Below, in pieces: positions 5,876 to 6,403 of a DNA stretch of 6,403 bases (the first letter of the stretch is position 1; every line of letters starts with the position of its first letter). The stretch spans positions 1 to 6,403 of the forward strand of contig JAGCRI010000002.1 in the NCBI GenBank assembly GCA_017964755.1. Reading direction: 5' to 3'. The DNA is from Bacteroidales bacterium. GTDB lineage: Bacteria; Bacteroidota; Bacteroidia; Bacteroidales; WCHB1-69. The position numbers and the translations under genes were made by a program. The notes beneath the pieces are model-generated. The model had not been told where the DNA came from. It saw only the letters and a list, made by a program, of their open reading frames with translations, and ran no database searches.

Positions 5876-6403
5876 TCATTCATTTTCCACCAATTCCTGA
5901 TAGATTTTGAAAAGAGCCGGCACAATCTCATTCTCCGTCATCTTCGTAGAGAAGCCGTAGGCTTGCATAACTGCCTTGTCGTTGGCTTGGTGGGCTTTGC
6001 GAAGTTCAATAGGCATAATGACGTCATCGTATAGGTCGGCAAGGCTGCTGTTTGGGTACAAGGCACGGGCAGAGAGGATGGCTTGCGCCGTTTCCTCTAT
6101 TGTCCTTATTTGCTTGTCAGTTGGCTGTGGCCATGGGAAGTTGTTATATACGATGTCTTTGCTGTACCTATAATCTGATTTCAATCTTCCGGCAACAATT
6201 CTCATCCATGCGTTGTGAACACTTGAGGTGAGGATTCCAAAATGGTATAGTGTCGCAGATTCTGTAATGTGTACAGAATCACTACTTAATATAGAACTGT
6301 CAATAAATCCAATTGGCACGTATTTCCTTTTTTCAGAAGAAACTCGTGGAATTAAAAGATAATTTCCTTCGGGCATATTCTCAACATGAAAACGTGTCGG
6401 TCG
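5876..6403 (-). CDS. MmeI-like class I SAM-dependent DNA methyltransferase, C-terminal part
   Basis: The last 175 codons of a gene that runs off the right edge; the frame is open to the final base, so the ATG at 6376 is internal. The visible part matches the C-terminal end of MmeI-like type IIG/IIL restriction-modification proteins: RPTRF at 1-5, IPRVSSEKRKYVPIGF at 18-33, HFGILTSSVHNAWMR at 54-68, GRLKSDYRYSKDIVYNNFPWP at 72-92, and LYPNSSLADLYD at 115-126 followed by MPIELRKAHQANDKAV. This covers the end of the target-recognition domain and the helical tail. The methyltransferase motifs (NPPY) and any N-terminal nuclease lie outside the window, so a full restriction enzyme and a lone methyltransferase cannot be told apart. 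It stops 58 bp before sufC on the same strand. The visible part shows no frameshift. Confidence 0.88.
   Translation of the reverse strand, partial: RPTRFHVENMPEGNYLLIPRVSSEKRKYVPIGFIDSSILSSDSVHITESATLYHFGILTSSVHNAWMRIVAGRLKSDYRYSKDIVYNNFPWPQPTDKQIRTIEETAQAILSARALYPNSSLADLYDDVIMPIELRKAHQANDKAVMQAYGFSTKMTENEIVPALFKIYQELVENE

Noticed and set aside
5876..6376. A complete 166-residue gene starting at the ATG at 6376
   Set aside because: The frame stays open to the window edge and the residues before the ATG (RPTRFHVEN) continue the MmeI-like family pattern, so the gene is partial.
5876..6403. Type I HsdM or HsdS identity for the right-edge gene
   Set aside because: The SDYRYSKDIVYNNFPWP and LYPNSSLADLYD motifs belong to the MmeI-like single-chain family, not to HsdM or HsdS.

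Overview
The window looks like chromosomal DNA from a Bacteroidota (Bacteroidales-like) bacterium. The evidence is a lipoprotein with a short lipobox leader and a charged CKKEE start of the mature protein, a perfect Bacteroidota-type -7 box (TATCTTTG, consensus TAnnTTTG) before sufC, the lack of clear Shine-Dalgarno sequences at the starts, and the style of the SufC, SufD, PepE and PatB proteins. Genus cannot be fixed from the sequence.

Layout from left to right: (1) a plus-strand gene (5-901) for a GIY-YIG nuclease-family protein. (2) A 206-bp convergent intergenic stretch whose middle (about 926-1030) is GC-rich and dense in inverted repeats that cannot all pair at once. (3) A compact minus-strand gene block, read from right to left: sufC (5817-5053), sufD (5049-3661), pepE (3658-2810), a MalY/PatB-type C-S lyase (2803-1622) and a small lipoprotein (1620-1108). 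The gaps are only 3, 2, 6 and 1 nt, so this is almost certainly one operon, probably driven from the -7 box at 5857-5850. (4) At the right edge, also on the minus strand, the last 175 codons of an MmeI-like (type IIG/IIL) DNA methyltransferase, which ends 58 bp before sufC.

How the genes may work together: SufC and SufD are two of the three parts of the SufBCD Fe-S scaffold. Neither sufB nor sufS is in the window, and the gene directly upstream of sufC is a restriction-modification gene, so the suf cluster looks split or rearranged. PepE (Asp-X dipeptidase) and PatB (cystathionine/cysteine C-S lyase) would add peptide and sulfur amino acid breakdown to the same transcript. A sulfur-supply link to Fe-S assembly is attractive but remains inference. 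A DNA-modification gene and a GIY-YIG nuclease gene flank the housekeeping operon on either side, which suggests accessory genes placed around a core block.

No CRISPR array, tRNA, rRNA or recognisable insertion sequence was seen. I did not find convincing evidence of a wholly new system. The best leads are the structured element at 926-1030 and the unusual composition of the suf operon.
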